Part shown: one piece after another, positions 1-5,189 of the stretch
Layout of the letters: the number at the start of each line of letters is the position of its first letter
Numbering within the stretch: position 1 is the first letter of the stretch
Assembly: GCA_947630305.1 (NCBI GenBank)
Contig: CANRHC010000007.1
Coordinates: 1 to 32,071, forward strand
From: an uncultured Bacilli bacterium
GTDB taxonomy: Bacteria; Bacillota_I; Bacilli_A; RF39; UBA660
Reading direction: 5' to 3'
Length of the DNA stretch: 32,071 nucleotides
Program-made: the position numbers and the translations under genes
Notes under the pieces: generated by a model
What the model was told of the DNA's origin: nothing
The model's database searches: none
What the model saw: the letters and a program-made list of their open reading frames with translations, nothing else

Positions 1-142
1 ATGTAATCAATTTTTAAAATCTTTTTTTATTGCTTTTTGCAACTTTTATAAAAAATTTTCAAAGATAATTTCATTAAGATTTAATAAATTCTAATAAAAA
101 TATAGCAAGATAAAAATAAAGTAGATCACCAAAATAGACTTT

Positions 143-159
143 TATCATACTTTATGATA
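143..159. promoter_or_regulatory. Perfect dyad just upstream of the amidase RBS
   Basis: TATCATA and TATGATA are perfect inverted arms separated by CTT, ending directly before the AGGAGG ribosome binding site (160-165) of the amidase gene. The position suits an operator or a weak hairpin in the mRNA leader. No regulator gene is nearby and I did not recognise the motif; it could be chance in such AT-rich DNA. Confidence 0.35.
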
Positions 160-172
160 GGAGGAATATTTT

Positions 173-958
173 ATGGCAAAGAAAATCGTTATTGATGCGG
201 GACATGGTGGAAGTGATCCAGGAACATCAAGTAATGGTATAGTTGAAAAAGATTATACATTAAAAATAAGTAAATATTTAAAAAATAGATTTGATGATTT
301 AGGAATAGAAAGTTCTTTAACAAGAACTGATGATGAAACTTTAGGACCTAAAGATAGACCTAATCGTGTTCAAAGTTTTTATGGAAAAGGTAATGATGTA
401 ATAGTATTATCTAACCACATAAATGCCGGAGGTGGTGATGGTGCTGAAATAATTTATGCTCTTCGGAACAGTGATGCTTTATCTAAAAGTATAGCTGATG
501 AATTTATAAAATCTGGTCAAAATGTCCGTAAATATTATCAACGTCGATTACCATCTGATCCTTCAAAAGATTACTATTACATATTAAGAGATACTCCAAA
601 TAATGAATCAATTATAATCGAGTATGGTTTTGCGGATAGTGGTGGCGATGATCCGTCATTAATCAAAAACAATTGGGAAGATTTAGCTGAAGCTGTTGTA
701 AGAGGAGTAGCTAACTATTTAAAAGTTCCTTATATTCCAATTGAAGGAAGTAATGTTTATGTTGTTAAAAAAGGCGATACTCTATGGAACATTGCCAAAA
801 ATTTTGGTATCAGTGTTGATGAATTAAAAAATGCAAATAATTTAACAAGTAATAGTTTGTCTATCGGTCAAACTTTAGTTATTCCTGGTACAGAAAGCTT
901 TGATGATTATTATATTGTTGTTAAAGGGGATAGAATGTTTATGGGGAATAATGAGTAA
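173..958 (+). CDS. N-acetylmuramoyl-L-alanine amidase with LysM, 5' part of a gene cut by an element
   Basis: Zinc-dependent amidase of the Amidase_3 family, which cleaves the bond between N-acetylmuramic acid and the first L-alanine of peptidoglycan. The usual ligands are visible: H11 in DAGHGG, E25, H82 in SNHIN and the catalytic glutamate E150 in IEYGF. The catalytic domain covers about residues 3-185; one complete LysM sugar-binding repeat follows at about 194-239. A second LysM begins (YYIVVKGD) but its reading frame runs into element DNA and ends after a foreign tail, RMFMGNNE. The missing half is found at 4623-5066. The start ATG follows AGGAGG at 160-165. No signal peptide is seen, so export may use another route. 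The cut protein could still be active, with one LysM instead of four. Confidence 0.9.
   Translation: MAKKIVIDAGHGGSDPGTSSNGIVEKDYTLKISKYLKNRFDDLGIESSLTRTDDETLGPKDRPNRVQSFYGKGNDVIVLSNHINAGGGDGAEIIYALRNSDALSKSIADEFIKSGQNVRKYYQRRLPSDPSKDYYYILRDTPNNESIIIEYGFADSGGDDPSLIKNNWEDLAEAVVRGVANYLKVPYIPIEGSNVYVVKKGDTLWNIAKNFGISVDELKNANNLTSNSLSIGQTLVIPGTESFDDYYIVVKGDRMFMGNNE
911..943. other. Left attachment junction (attL) of the integrated element
   Basis: The amidase frame is intact up to the codons AAA GGG GAT (923-931) and becomes foreign after that. The proposed crossover dinucleotide is GG at 926-927. Bases 928-943 (GGATAGAATGTTTATG) form one arm that is an imperfect inverted match to 4607-4622 at the other end. 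Inferred from comparison of the two junctions; the exact crossover could lie a few bases away, because AGG and GATA are both shared. Confidence 0.65.
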
Positions 959-963
959 AATTA

Positions 964-992
964 TTGAACTATTTAGAAAAAAATTCTATAAT
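964..992 (+). promoter_or_regulatory. Promoter of the cargo genes
   Basis: TTGAAC (964-969) and TATAAT (987-992) are separated by 17 bases, a good match to a housekeeping sigma-70/SigA promoter. It lies inside the element, 26 bases before the cargo gene start, so the cargo does not depend on the interrupted host gene for transcription. Confidence 0.65.
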
Positions 993-1017
993 ATAAGATA
1001 AGAAAGGAGGCTTGCTA

Positions 1018-1374
1018 ATGGATGAAACTTTCAATGTAGGTAGTCCAACAAAAGAAAATATTGACTTTGCTTTTAAAAATTTAATATTTTATGTTACAGC
1101 ATCAACTCAATTAGATATTTACAAAGAACAAAAAAAGAATTTTGAGAAAGTATTAGTTGAAATTAATACGATTTTAGCTACATATGTGAATAAAGAAAGT
1201 TTAGTATCTATAGATGAAGAAAAATTGCAAAATATAAAATTTGATTTAATTGATTTAGATACTGAAACAAAAGCTTTAAAATCTTATTTTGCTGAATGGT
1301 CTTTGTTGTGGTTAGAAGCAATTATTTCTTTAAGAATGTCAGAAATTAAAGTGGGAGGTGTTAATAATGGCTGA
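1018..1374 (+). CDS. Element cargo protein of unknown function, 118 aa
   Basis: I do not recognise this protein. It is soluble, looks mostly helical with Lys/Glu-rich stretches, and ends in a Gly/Asn tail (VGGVNNG). There is no signal peptide or membrane segment. The start ATG at 1018 is preferred over an upstream TTG at 1012 because AAAGGAGG (1003-1010) lies 7 bases before it. Its last codons overlap the start of the next gene by 8 bases, so the two are translated together and probably act together. It is driven by the promoter at 964-992. Confidence 0.75.
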   Translation: MDETFNVGSPTKENIDFAFKNLIFYVTASTQLDIYKEQKKNFEKVLVEINTILATYVNKESLVSIDEEKLQNIKFDLIDLDTETKALKSYFAEWSLLWLEAIISLRMSEIKVGGVNNG

Positions 1375-1948
1375 TAGAGATAAGTATGGAAATTATGTAA
1401 ATGATAGAGGAGTTACTATAAAGATTAATACAGATAAAAATGGTAATGATCATATTAGTTTTTATGGTGGTGAAGTTGATAAACCACATGATGCAGCACA
1501 TGTTAATGTAAATTATGATAAAGAATCATGGAGTTCTACAACACACGGGTCTGACAAAAGTGATACAAATTCGGGATCAGGAGGTTGTTATTTAACTTCG
1601 GCTTGTATGAAATATTTTCAAGAAAATTTTGATGATAATTGCTATGAATTAACAGTATTAAGATGGTTTAGAGATAATTTTGTTTCAAAAAAAGATATAG
1701 AACATTATTATGAAGTAGCACCAATCATTGTTGAAACAATTAATAAAGAAGAAAAATCTGATATTGTTTATGATTATATTTATGATAATATAGTGAATTA
1801 TTGTGTTAAGCAAATTGAACAAGGAAACTATAAAGTGGCATATAACAGATATAAAAATAGTGTTTTAGTATTAGAAGAACAATTTGCAAAACCAGCATTA
1901 ACAGATAGATTTGTAAAAACTTTAAAATTAAAAACTAATAATCAGTAA
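1367..1948 (+). CDS. Element cargo protein with CFI-box-like cysteine motif, 193 aa
   Basis: The N-terminal third is polar and resembles nothing I can name. A Gly/Ser-rich linker (about residues 60-72) leads to a segment that begins GGCYLTSACM and continues to LRWFRDNFV. This resembles the CFI-box pattern (C-F/Y-I/L-x-T/S-A followed about 20 residues later by LRxFRD) known from many uncharacterised bacterial proteins; the family's function is not established. The rest is helical with no membrane segment. The start ATG follows GGGAGG and overlaps the upstream cargo gene by 8 bases. A hairpin at 1954-2001 follows the stop codon. A two-protein system with 1018-1374 is inferred from the overlap only. 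Confidence 0.72.
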   Translation: MADRDKYGNYVNDRGVTIKINTDKNGNDHISFYGGEVDKPHDAAHVNVNYDKESWSSTTHGSDKSDTNSGSGGCYLTSACMKYFQENFDDNCYELTVLRWFRDNFVSKKDIEHYYEVAPIIVETINKEEKSDIVYDYIYDNIVNYCVKQIEQGNYKVAYNRYKNSVLVLEEQFAKPALTDRFVKTLKLKTNNQ

Positions 1949-1953
1949 AAATT

Positions 1954-2001
1954 AATCATCCTATAAGTTTTAATGAAAATTAGAATTTGGGATGATTTTT
2001 T
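1954..2001 (+). terminator. Intrinsic terminator after the cargo genes, long loop
   Basis: AATCATCC (1954-1961) pairs with GGATGATT (1990-1997), followed directly by a T-run. The 28-base loop is unusually long. The left arm can instead pair with 2184-2195 (see the structured RNA entry), so the hairpin may be conditional. Confidence 0.55.
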
Positions 2002-2195
2002 AAATGTTTTAAATATTGAAATTGTTAACTTTATCCTTAATATCAACCTACGAAGTAGGATGAATTTCATACTTACGAAATAAGTTTTACACATAACTAA
2101 ACTCTTATGAAATAAGTGATAGTTTAGTATTGATGTGTAAACATCTTATCCTGCTCTTTTAGAAATTAATGAATTTGCAAGTATTATAGGATGAT
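1955..2195 (+). ncRNA. Candidate structured RNA closed by a 12-bp long-range stem
   Basis: This 241-base block has no coding signal but a high density of inverted repeats. ATCATCCTATAA (1955-1966) is perfectly complementary to TTATAGGATGAT (2184-2195), closing the block. Inside lie CCTAC-GAA-GTAGG (2047-2059), ACTTA-cgaaa-TAAGT (2071-2085), and a long compound hairpin: TTTACACAT (2086-2094) with ATGTGTAAA (2133-2141), ACTAAACT (2096-2103) with AGTTTAGT (2121-2128), CTTAT-GAA-ATAAG (2104-2116). I could not match it to a known RNA family. It lies between the cargo genes and the recombinase leader, so it could be a small RNA, a cis-acting attenuator or a DNA structure for element processing. Confidence 0.5.
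2047..2116. repeat. Three copies of a 13-bp GAA-centred dyad
   Basis: CCTACGAAGTAGG (2047-2059), CTTACGAAATAAG (2072-2084) and CTTATGAAATAAG (2104-2116) share the frame C-[CT]-T-A-[CT]-GAA-[GA]-T-A-[AG]-G. Arm changes in the first copy are paired, so the dyad is kept. They could be triloop RNA hairpins or repeated binding sites for a dimeric protein such as the recombinase. Confidence 0.6.
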
Positions 2196-2248
2196 AGACA
2201 AAACTTTCTATGCTTAATGACTTGACTCTTCTTTTTAGTGGAGGTACC

Positions 2249-2275
2249 ATGCATCACGAAAAGGAGATGATATAA
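2249..2275 (+). CDS. Leader mini-ORF 1, 8 aa (MHHEKEMI)
   Basis: A consensus GGAGGT (2240-2245) precedes an ATG that encodes MHHEKEMI and stops at TAA 2273-2275, directly before the ATG of the next mini-ORF. Its coding DNA contains the AAGGAG ribosome binding site of that next ORF. It looks like a leader peptide whose translation controls the genes downstream; no function of the peptide itself is implied. Confidence 0.4.
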   Translation: MHHEKEMI

Positions 2276-2356
2276 ATGCGAAGATTTAATTTTAATTTAA
2301 GAGAAAAAATATTTAATCGAATAATGAACAATCAGGAGGTTTATGATAATAAGTAA
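2276..2356 (+). CDS. Leader mini-ORF 2, 26 aa
   Basis: ATG at 2276 lies 9 bases after AAGGAG (2261-2266) and abuts the previous stop. It encodes a basic, Asn/Phe-rich 26-residue peptide (starting MRRFNFNLREKIF). Its end overlaps the next mini-ORF by 14 bases, and its stop TAA (2354-2356) falls in the left arm of the hairpin at 2352-2393. Length and composition alone would not be convincing; the ribosome binding site and the coupling carry the call. Confidence 0.42.
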   Translation: MRRFNFNLREKIFNRIMNNQEVYDNK

Positions 2357-2447
2357 TATTGTTAGGTGTATTATTACACCAAATAATATTACTAATTTAA
2401 AAATTAAAACCATAGAATTTATTGGAGGTATAGAACTCTATGGTTAA
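2343..2447 (+). CDS. Leader mini-ORF 3, 34 aa
   Basis: ATG at 2343 follows AGGAGG (2334-2339) with a short spacing. It encodes 34 residues (starting MIISNIVRCIITP) and ends at TAA 2445-2447, overlapping the next start by 8 bases. A strong hairpin (2352-2393) begins 7 bases after its start codon, so ribosomes must open this structure. Its coding DNA holds both arms of the next hairpin (2408-2445), which contains the start codon of mini-ORF 4. Confidence 0.42.
   Translation: MIISNIVRCIITPNNITNLKIKTIEFIGGIELYG
2352..2393 (+). promoter_or_regulatory. Leader hairpin A: 19-base arms, 17 paired
   Basis: AGTAATATTGTTAGGTGTA (2352-2370) and TACACCAAATAATATTACT (2375-2393) match as inverted repeats at 17 of 19 positions with a TTAT loop. 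The stop codon of mini-ORF 2 lies in its left arm and the start of mini-ORF 3 just before it. There is no T-run, so it is not an intrinsic terminator; translational control is more likely. Confidence 0.6.
2408..2445 (+). promoter_or_regulatory. Leader hairpin B enclosing the RBS and start codon of mini-ORF 4
   Basis: AACCATAGA (2408-2416) pairs perfectly with TCTATGGTT (2437-2445). The loop holds the GGAGG ribosome binding site (2424-2428) and the right arm contains the ATG of the 58-aa ORF (2440-2442). The start is therefore likely masked unless a ribosome reading mini-ORF 3 opens the stem. Confidence 0.6.
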
Positions 2448-2616
2448 ATACAAGGTTAATTTAAAATTTAAAGAAAATGGTAAATCTTTAAATGAAATAA
2501 TAACTAATGTATTAAAAATAGAATTAGATAAACAATATATGACTTGCAATATTTTAAACAAGGAGGTACCATTTAATCATACTCATTATTCCCAAAGTGA
2601 AAGGAGTATGGATTAA
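2440..2616 (+). CDS. Small protein coupled to the recombinase, 58 aa
   Basis: ATG at 2440 lies 11 bases after GGAGG. The 58-residue product starts MVKYKVNLKFKENGKSLNE, has a helical middle (EIITNVLKIELDKQY), and a polar His/Ser-rich end. Its stop overlaps the recombinase start as TAATG, which is classical translational coupling. Small ORFs directly before serine recombinase genes are common in Clostridia-type elements; from memory some resemble this start, but I cannot confirm homology. It may regulate recombination direction or serve only to admit ribosomes to the recombinase. Confidence 0.6.
   Translation: MVKYKVNLKFKENGKSLNEIITNVLKIELDKQYMTCNILNKEVPFNHTHYSQSERSMD
2574..2615 (+). promoter_or_regulatory. 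Leader hairpin C masking the recombinase RBS
   Basis: TAATCATACTC (2574-2584) pairs with GAGTATG-G-ATTA (2604-2615) with a single bulged G. The right arm takes in GAG of the AAGGAG ribosome binding site (2601-2606), and the recombinase ATG (2616) follows the stem directly. Translation of the 58-aa ORF, which ends at 2616, would open it. Confidence 0.6.
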
Positions 2617-4178
2617 TGAATGGGAATAGTAGTTTTAATGTAGGACTATATATAAGATTATCAAGAGATGATGGAAATGTTGAATCTGATAGTATCGTAA
2701 GTCAAAGAAGTTTACTTAATCAATATGTAAAAGAAAATAATTATAATGTTATAGATGAGTATGTCGATGATGGATTTACAGGAACTAATTTTGATAGACC
2801 TGCTTTTAAAAGGATGATCAAAGATATTGAACTTGGTAAAATAAATATGATTATTACTAAAGATATGTCAAGATTAGGTAGAGATTATATAGGAACAGGA
2901 GAATTAATAGAAAAATACTTTCCAAATAATAATATAAGATATATTGCTATTAATGATGGTATAGATACATTTATAGATAATACATCTAATGATATAGCAC
3001 CTTTTAAAGCAATTATGAATGATATGTATGCCAAAGATATTTCTAAAAAAGTTAAAACTAGTCTACATTCAAGAATGAAAGATGGTTTATATGTATCTGG
3101 AAGATGTCCTTTTGGCTATATGAAAGATCCAAATAATAAAAATCATTTAATAATAAATGAAGAACAAACGAAAACAGTTAGGTTAATATTTGATTTAGCA
3201 CTTAAAGGTAATACATACCACTTTATAGCACAAGAACTTACCAAAAGAAAAATTAAGACCCCAGCATCTTATTACAATTATGTGTGGAATACAAAATGTA
3301 GTAGCAAGTGTATTTCGCAGGAACAAGGTGTGTGGGTTGATACAACAATAAAATCAATTCTAACTAACCAAATCTATGTAGGAGATTCAGTTCAAGGAAA
3401 AACTAAAAAGATTAATTATAAATTAAAAAAAACAGTTAAAAATAATCCTAATGATTATATCATTGTCCCAAATACTCATGAAGCAATAATAGATAGAGAA
3501 ACTTTTAATTATGTTCAAACACTACTTCCTAAAAATGTTAAAAGACCAGAGAAGAAAAGATTTTATTTATTAGATGGGCTTTTATATTGTGGAGATTGTA
3601 AACATCGAATAACAATAAGATATCAAAATAAAACAGGAAGAAGTTACACTACTTGTGATTATTATAGAACATATTCAAAATATCATGTTTGTACAACACA
3701 TACGAATAATTATGAAACTTTAGAAAAAGTAATTTTAGATAATATTAAGGATGTTTGTCATAAATATCTTGAAAAAAACAAAATAAAAGATTATATAGGA
3801 AATATAAAATTTGAAGACAATACTTTAAAACTAAAAAAACAAATTGAAAGTCTAGACATTATCAATAATAAACTAACTGAAAATTTAGATAAAACTTATA
3901 TGGATAGGTTAAAAGGTATTATTGATGAATCACAATATTTAAGAATAAGTGAAAATATAAAAAAAGAAATAGATGATAATAAAAAGAATATTGATAATCT
4001 TAAAAATCAAAATCAAGAATCAAATAAAATAGATAATAAAAAAATAGAAAAATATATTAGTGAGTTTTTATCACTAGAAAATCCGACTAGAGAATTAATA
4101 ATAAATTTAGTTGAAAAAATCTATATCTATCAGGATAAAAAGATAGATATTATATTTACATTTAAAAATGTTGTATAA
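2616..4178 (+). CDS. Large serine recombinase (integrase of the element), 520 aa
   Basis: Site-specific recombinase that would integrate and excise the element by cutting both DNA partners at a central dinucleotide. The resolvase-type catalytic domain (about 8-150) shows the nucleophile S16 in YIRLS and the arginines R86 and R89 in SRLGRD. A recombinase domain follows (about 165-290, FGYMKDP to the conserved NTHEAIID segment at 285-293), then a zinc ribbon with C325, C328, C347 and C359, then a long Lys/Asn-rich coiled coil (about 395-475) and a short C-terminal domain. The length is normal for the family. AAGGAG lies 9 bases before the ATG. Position at the end of the element beside an attachment site is usual for this family. 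Its synthesis appears tightly gated by the coupled leader at 2249-2616. Confidence 0.95.
   Translation: MNGNSSFNVGLYIRLSRDDGNVESDSIVSQRSLLNQYVKENNYNVIDEYVDDGFTGTNFDRPAFKRMIKDIELGKINMIITKDMSRLGRDYIGTGELIEKYFPNNNIRYIAINDGIDTFIDNTSNDIAPFKAIMNDMYAKDISKKVKTSLHSRMKDGLYVSGRCPFGYMKDPNNKNHLIINEEQTKTVRLIFDLALKGNTYHFIAQELTKRKIKTPASYYNYVWNTKCSSKCISQEQGVWVDTTIKSILTNQIYVGDSVQGKTKKINYKLKKTVKNNPNDYIIVPNTHEAIIDRETFNYVQTLLPKNVKRPEKKRFYLLDGLLYCGDCKHRITIRYQNKTGRSYTTCDYYRTYSKYHVCTTHTNNYETLEKVILDNIKDVCHKYLEKNKIKDYIGNIKFEDNTLKLKKQIESLDIINNKLTENLDKTYMDRLKGIIDESQYLRISENIKKEIDDNKKNIDNLKNQNQESNKIDNKKIEKYISEFLSLENPTRELIINLVEKIYIYQDKKIDIIFTFKNVV
4143..4169 (+). repeat. 27-bp direct repeat, copy 1 (end of the recombinase gene)
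   Basis: The 27 bases encoding IDIIFTFKN near the recombinase C terminus recur exactly at 4576-4602, 433 bases downstream. The two copies bracket the ASCH gene. Confidence 0.85.
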
Positions 4179-4209
4179 TAATTTATAGTTATAGAAAGGA
4201 AATAATTAG

Positions 4210-4551
4210 ATGAAACATGAAATGAAATTACAACCAAAGTATTATAATTTTATACTTAATGGTACTAAAAGAATTGAAATTAGACTAAATGATGAAAAAA
4301 GACAAATAATTAAAATCGGAGACACTATCAAATTTTTAAAAGAACCAGAATTAAACGAATTTTTTGAAGTAAAGGTTATTGGTTTATTAAGATATAACAA
4401 CTTTGAAGATATGTTTAAAGATTTTGATATATCAATTTTATCAGATAAATCAATGACTAAAGACCAATTAATAAAAGTTCTTGAACAATTTTATCCAAAA
4501 GAAAAACAAAATAAATACGGTGTTTTAGGGATAAGAATTGAACTAATATAA
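4210..4551 (+). CDS. ASCH-domain protein, 113 aa
   Basis: A small single-domain ASCH-fold protein, a family related to PUA-like RNA-binding domains; some members are nucleic-acid binders and others (YqfB) hydrolyse acylated cytidines. The typical opening is seen: MKLQPKYYNFILNGTKRIEI (residues 5-24), then RLNDEKRQIIKIGDTIKF, a beta-rich middle and the end YGVLGIRIELI. Lys and Glu in GTKRIEIR are the residues one would examine for activity. An AAAGGA site precedes the ATG. The gene lies between the two 27-bp repeats, as though added to the element after the recombinase gene. Its target is unknown. Confidence 0.82.
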   Translation: MKHEMKLQPKYYNFILNGTKRIEIRLNDEKRQIIKIGDTIKFLKEPELNEFFEVKVIGLLRYNNFEDMFKDFDISILSDKSMTKDQLIKVLEQFYPKEKQNKYGVLGIRIELI

Positions 4552-4561
4552 AAAAGTTGTC

Positions 4562-4584
4562 AATATCTATTTTAAATAGATATT
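4562..4584. repeat. Perfect 11-bp inverted repeat after the ASCH gene
   Basis: AATATCTATTT and AAATAGATATT flank a single T. The right arm runs into the second 27-bp repeat. It could end transcription of the ASCH gene in either direction, though it is AT-only apart from one G-C pair and has no clear T-run, or act as a binding site near the element end. Confidence 0.45.
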
Positions 4585-4602
4585 ATATTTACATTTAAAA
4601 AT
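4576..4602 (+). repeat. 27-bp direct repeat, copy 2 (relic of a recombinase tail)
   Basis: Identical to 4143-4169. Read in the same phase it encodes IDIIFTFKN, then TT and a TAA stop at 4609-4611 which lies inside the proposed att arm. This looks like the end of a recombinase gene with the body missing. Confidence 0.85.
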
Positions 4603-4606
4603 ACTA

Positions 4607-4640
4607 CATAAAAAATGTATCAGGTGATACTTTATATAAA
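4607..4640. other. Right attachment junction (attR) of the integrated element
   Basis: CATAAAAAATGTATCA (4607-4622) is the element-side arm, GG (4623-4624) the proposed crossover, and the amidase frame resumes with T-GAT-ACT (4625-4631). The arm matches the inverted left arm (928-943) at 12 of 16 positions, including CATAAA and TATC, so a rejoined attP would be 16 + GG + 16. Confidence 0.65.
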
Positions 4641-5066
4641 ATTGCCAATCAATTTAATTTATCTGTAGATGAATTAAAACGTTTAAATAATTTAACTAGT
4701 AATGCCTTATCTGTTGGGCAAAGATTACTAGTAAAACCATTCGCAAGTTATGAACCAACAGTAGATACTTATACAGTAAAATCGGGCGATAGCCTGTATC
4801 AAATTGCTAGAAAATTTAATACTAGTGTAGATGAATTGAAACGTTTAAACAATTTATCAAGTAATTTTTTATCAATTGGTCAAGTTTTAAAAATTCCAAG
4901 TGTTCCAATTACTGATAATGAAAACATTATTTATACTGTTGTGGCTGGTGATAATTTATATCAGATTGCTAGGCGATATAATACGAGTGTTAATGCAATA
5001 AAAAATGCAAATAATTTGATTAGTGATTCTTTATCTATTGGTCAAAAACTTATTATTCCAAGATAG
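4623..5066 (+). pseudogene. 3' part of the interrupted amidase: LysM repeats 2 (rest), 3 and 4
   Basis: Reading GGT GAT ACT onward gives the remainder of LysM 2 (GDTLYKIANQF), then LysM 3 (TYTVKSGDSLYQIARKF, from about 4769) and LysM 4 (YTVVAGDNLYQIARRY, from about 4934), ending IGQKLIIPR and TAG. The frame continues the 173-958 gene exactly when the element is removed. No RBS or start belongs to it, so it is untranslated, or at best partly translated from an internal ATG. Repeats 2 and 3 are also close in DNA (for example GTAGATGAATT-AAACGTTTAAA), which could permit recombination among repeats. Confidence 0.9.
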
Positions 5067-5085
5067 ATTGCTCTATCTTTTTTCT
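5060..5085 (+). terminator. Intrinsic terminator of the amidase gene
   Basis: AAGATAGA (5060-5067) pairs with TCTATCTT (5072-5079) around a TTGC loop and runs into a T-tract. The stem overlaps the amidase stop codon, so it is the terminator of the original intact gene. Confidence 0.8.
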
Positions 5086-5189
5086 TTTGAAAAATAATTT
5101 TTTTAATTTTTGTTCTTTTATTAAAGACAAAGTTAGTTCTTTATGTTAAAATAAGTTAGTAACGAATGAATTATAAAAGGTGTGGTATT

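Larger units (their letters stand above)
926..4622 (+). mobile_element. Integrated element of about 3.7 kb encoded by a large serine recombinase, in a LysM gene
   Basis: The DNA between the two halves of the amidase gene carries its own integrase (2616-4178), two cargo genes (1018-1948), an ASCH-domain gene (4210-4551) and a long non-coding control region. Removing 926-4622 rejoins AAA-GG with T-GAT-ACT and restores an uninterrupted 398-codon amidase with four LysM repeats. No conjugation, replication or relaxase gene is seen, so it is a minimal integrative element or one that relies on helpers for transfer. Codon choice is A-rich (AGA, TTA, AAA), unlike the G/T-rich housekeeping genes further right. 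Confidence 0.88.

Noticed and set aside
2352-2393. Hairpin A as an intrinsic terminator
   Set aside because: It has a strong stem but no following T-run and lies within coupled ORFs.
4836-5066. Stand-alone LysM protein starting at an internal ATG
   Set aside because: The frame continues upstream through LysM repeats to the element junction and the ATG has no good ribosome binding site; it is the 3' end of the split amidase.
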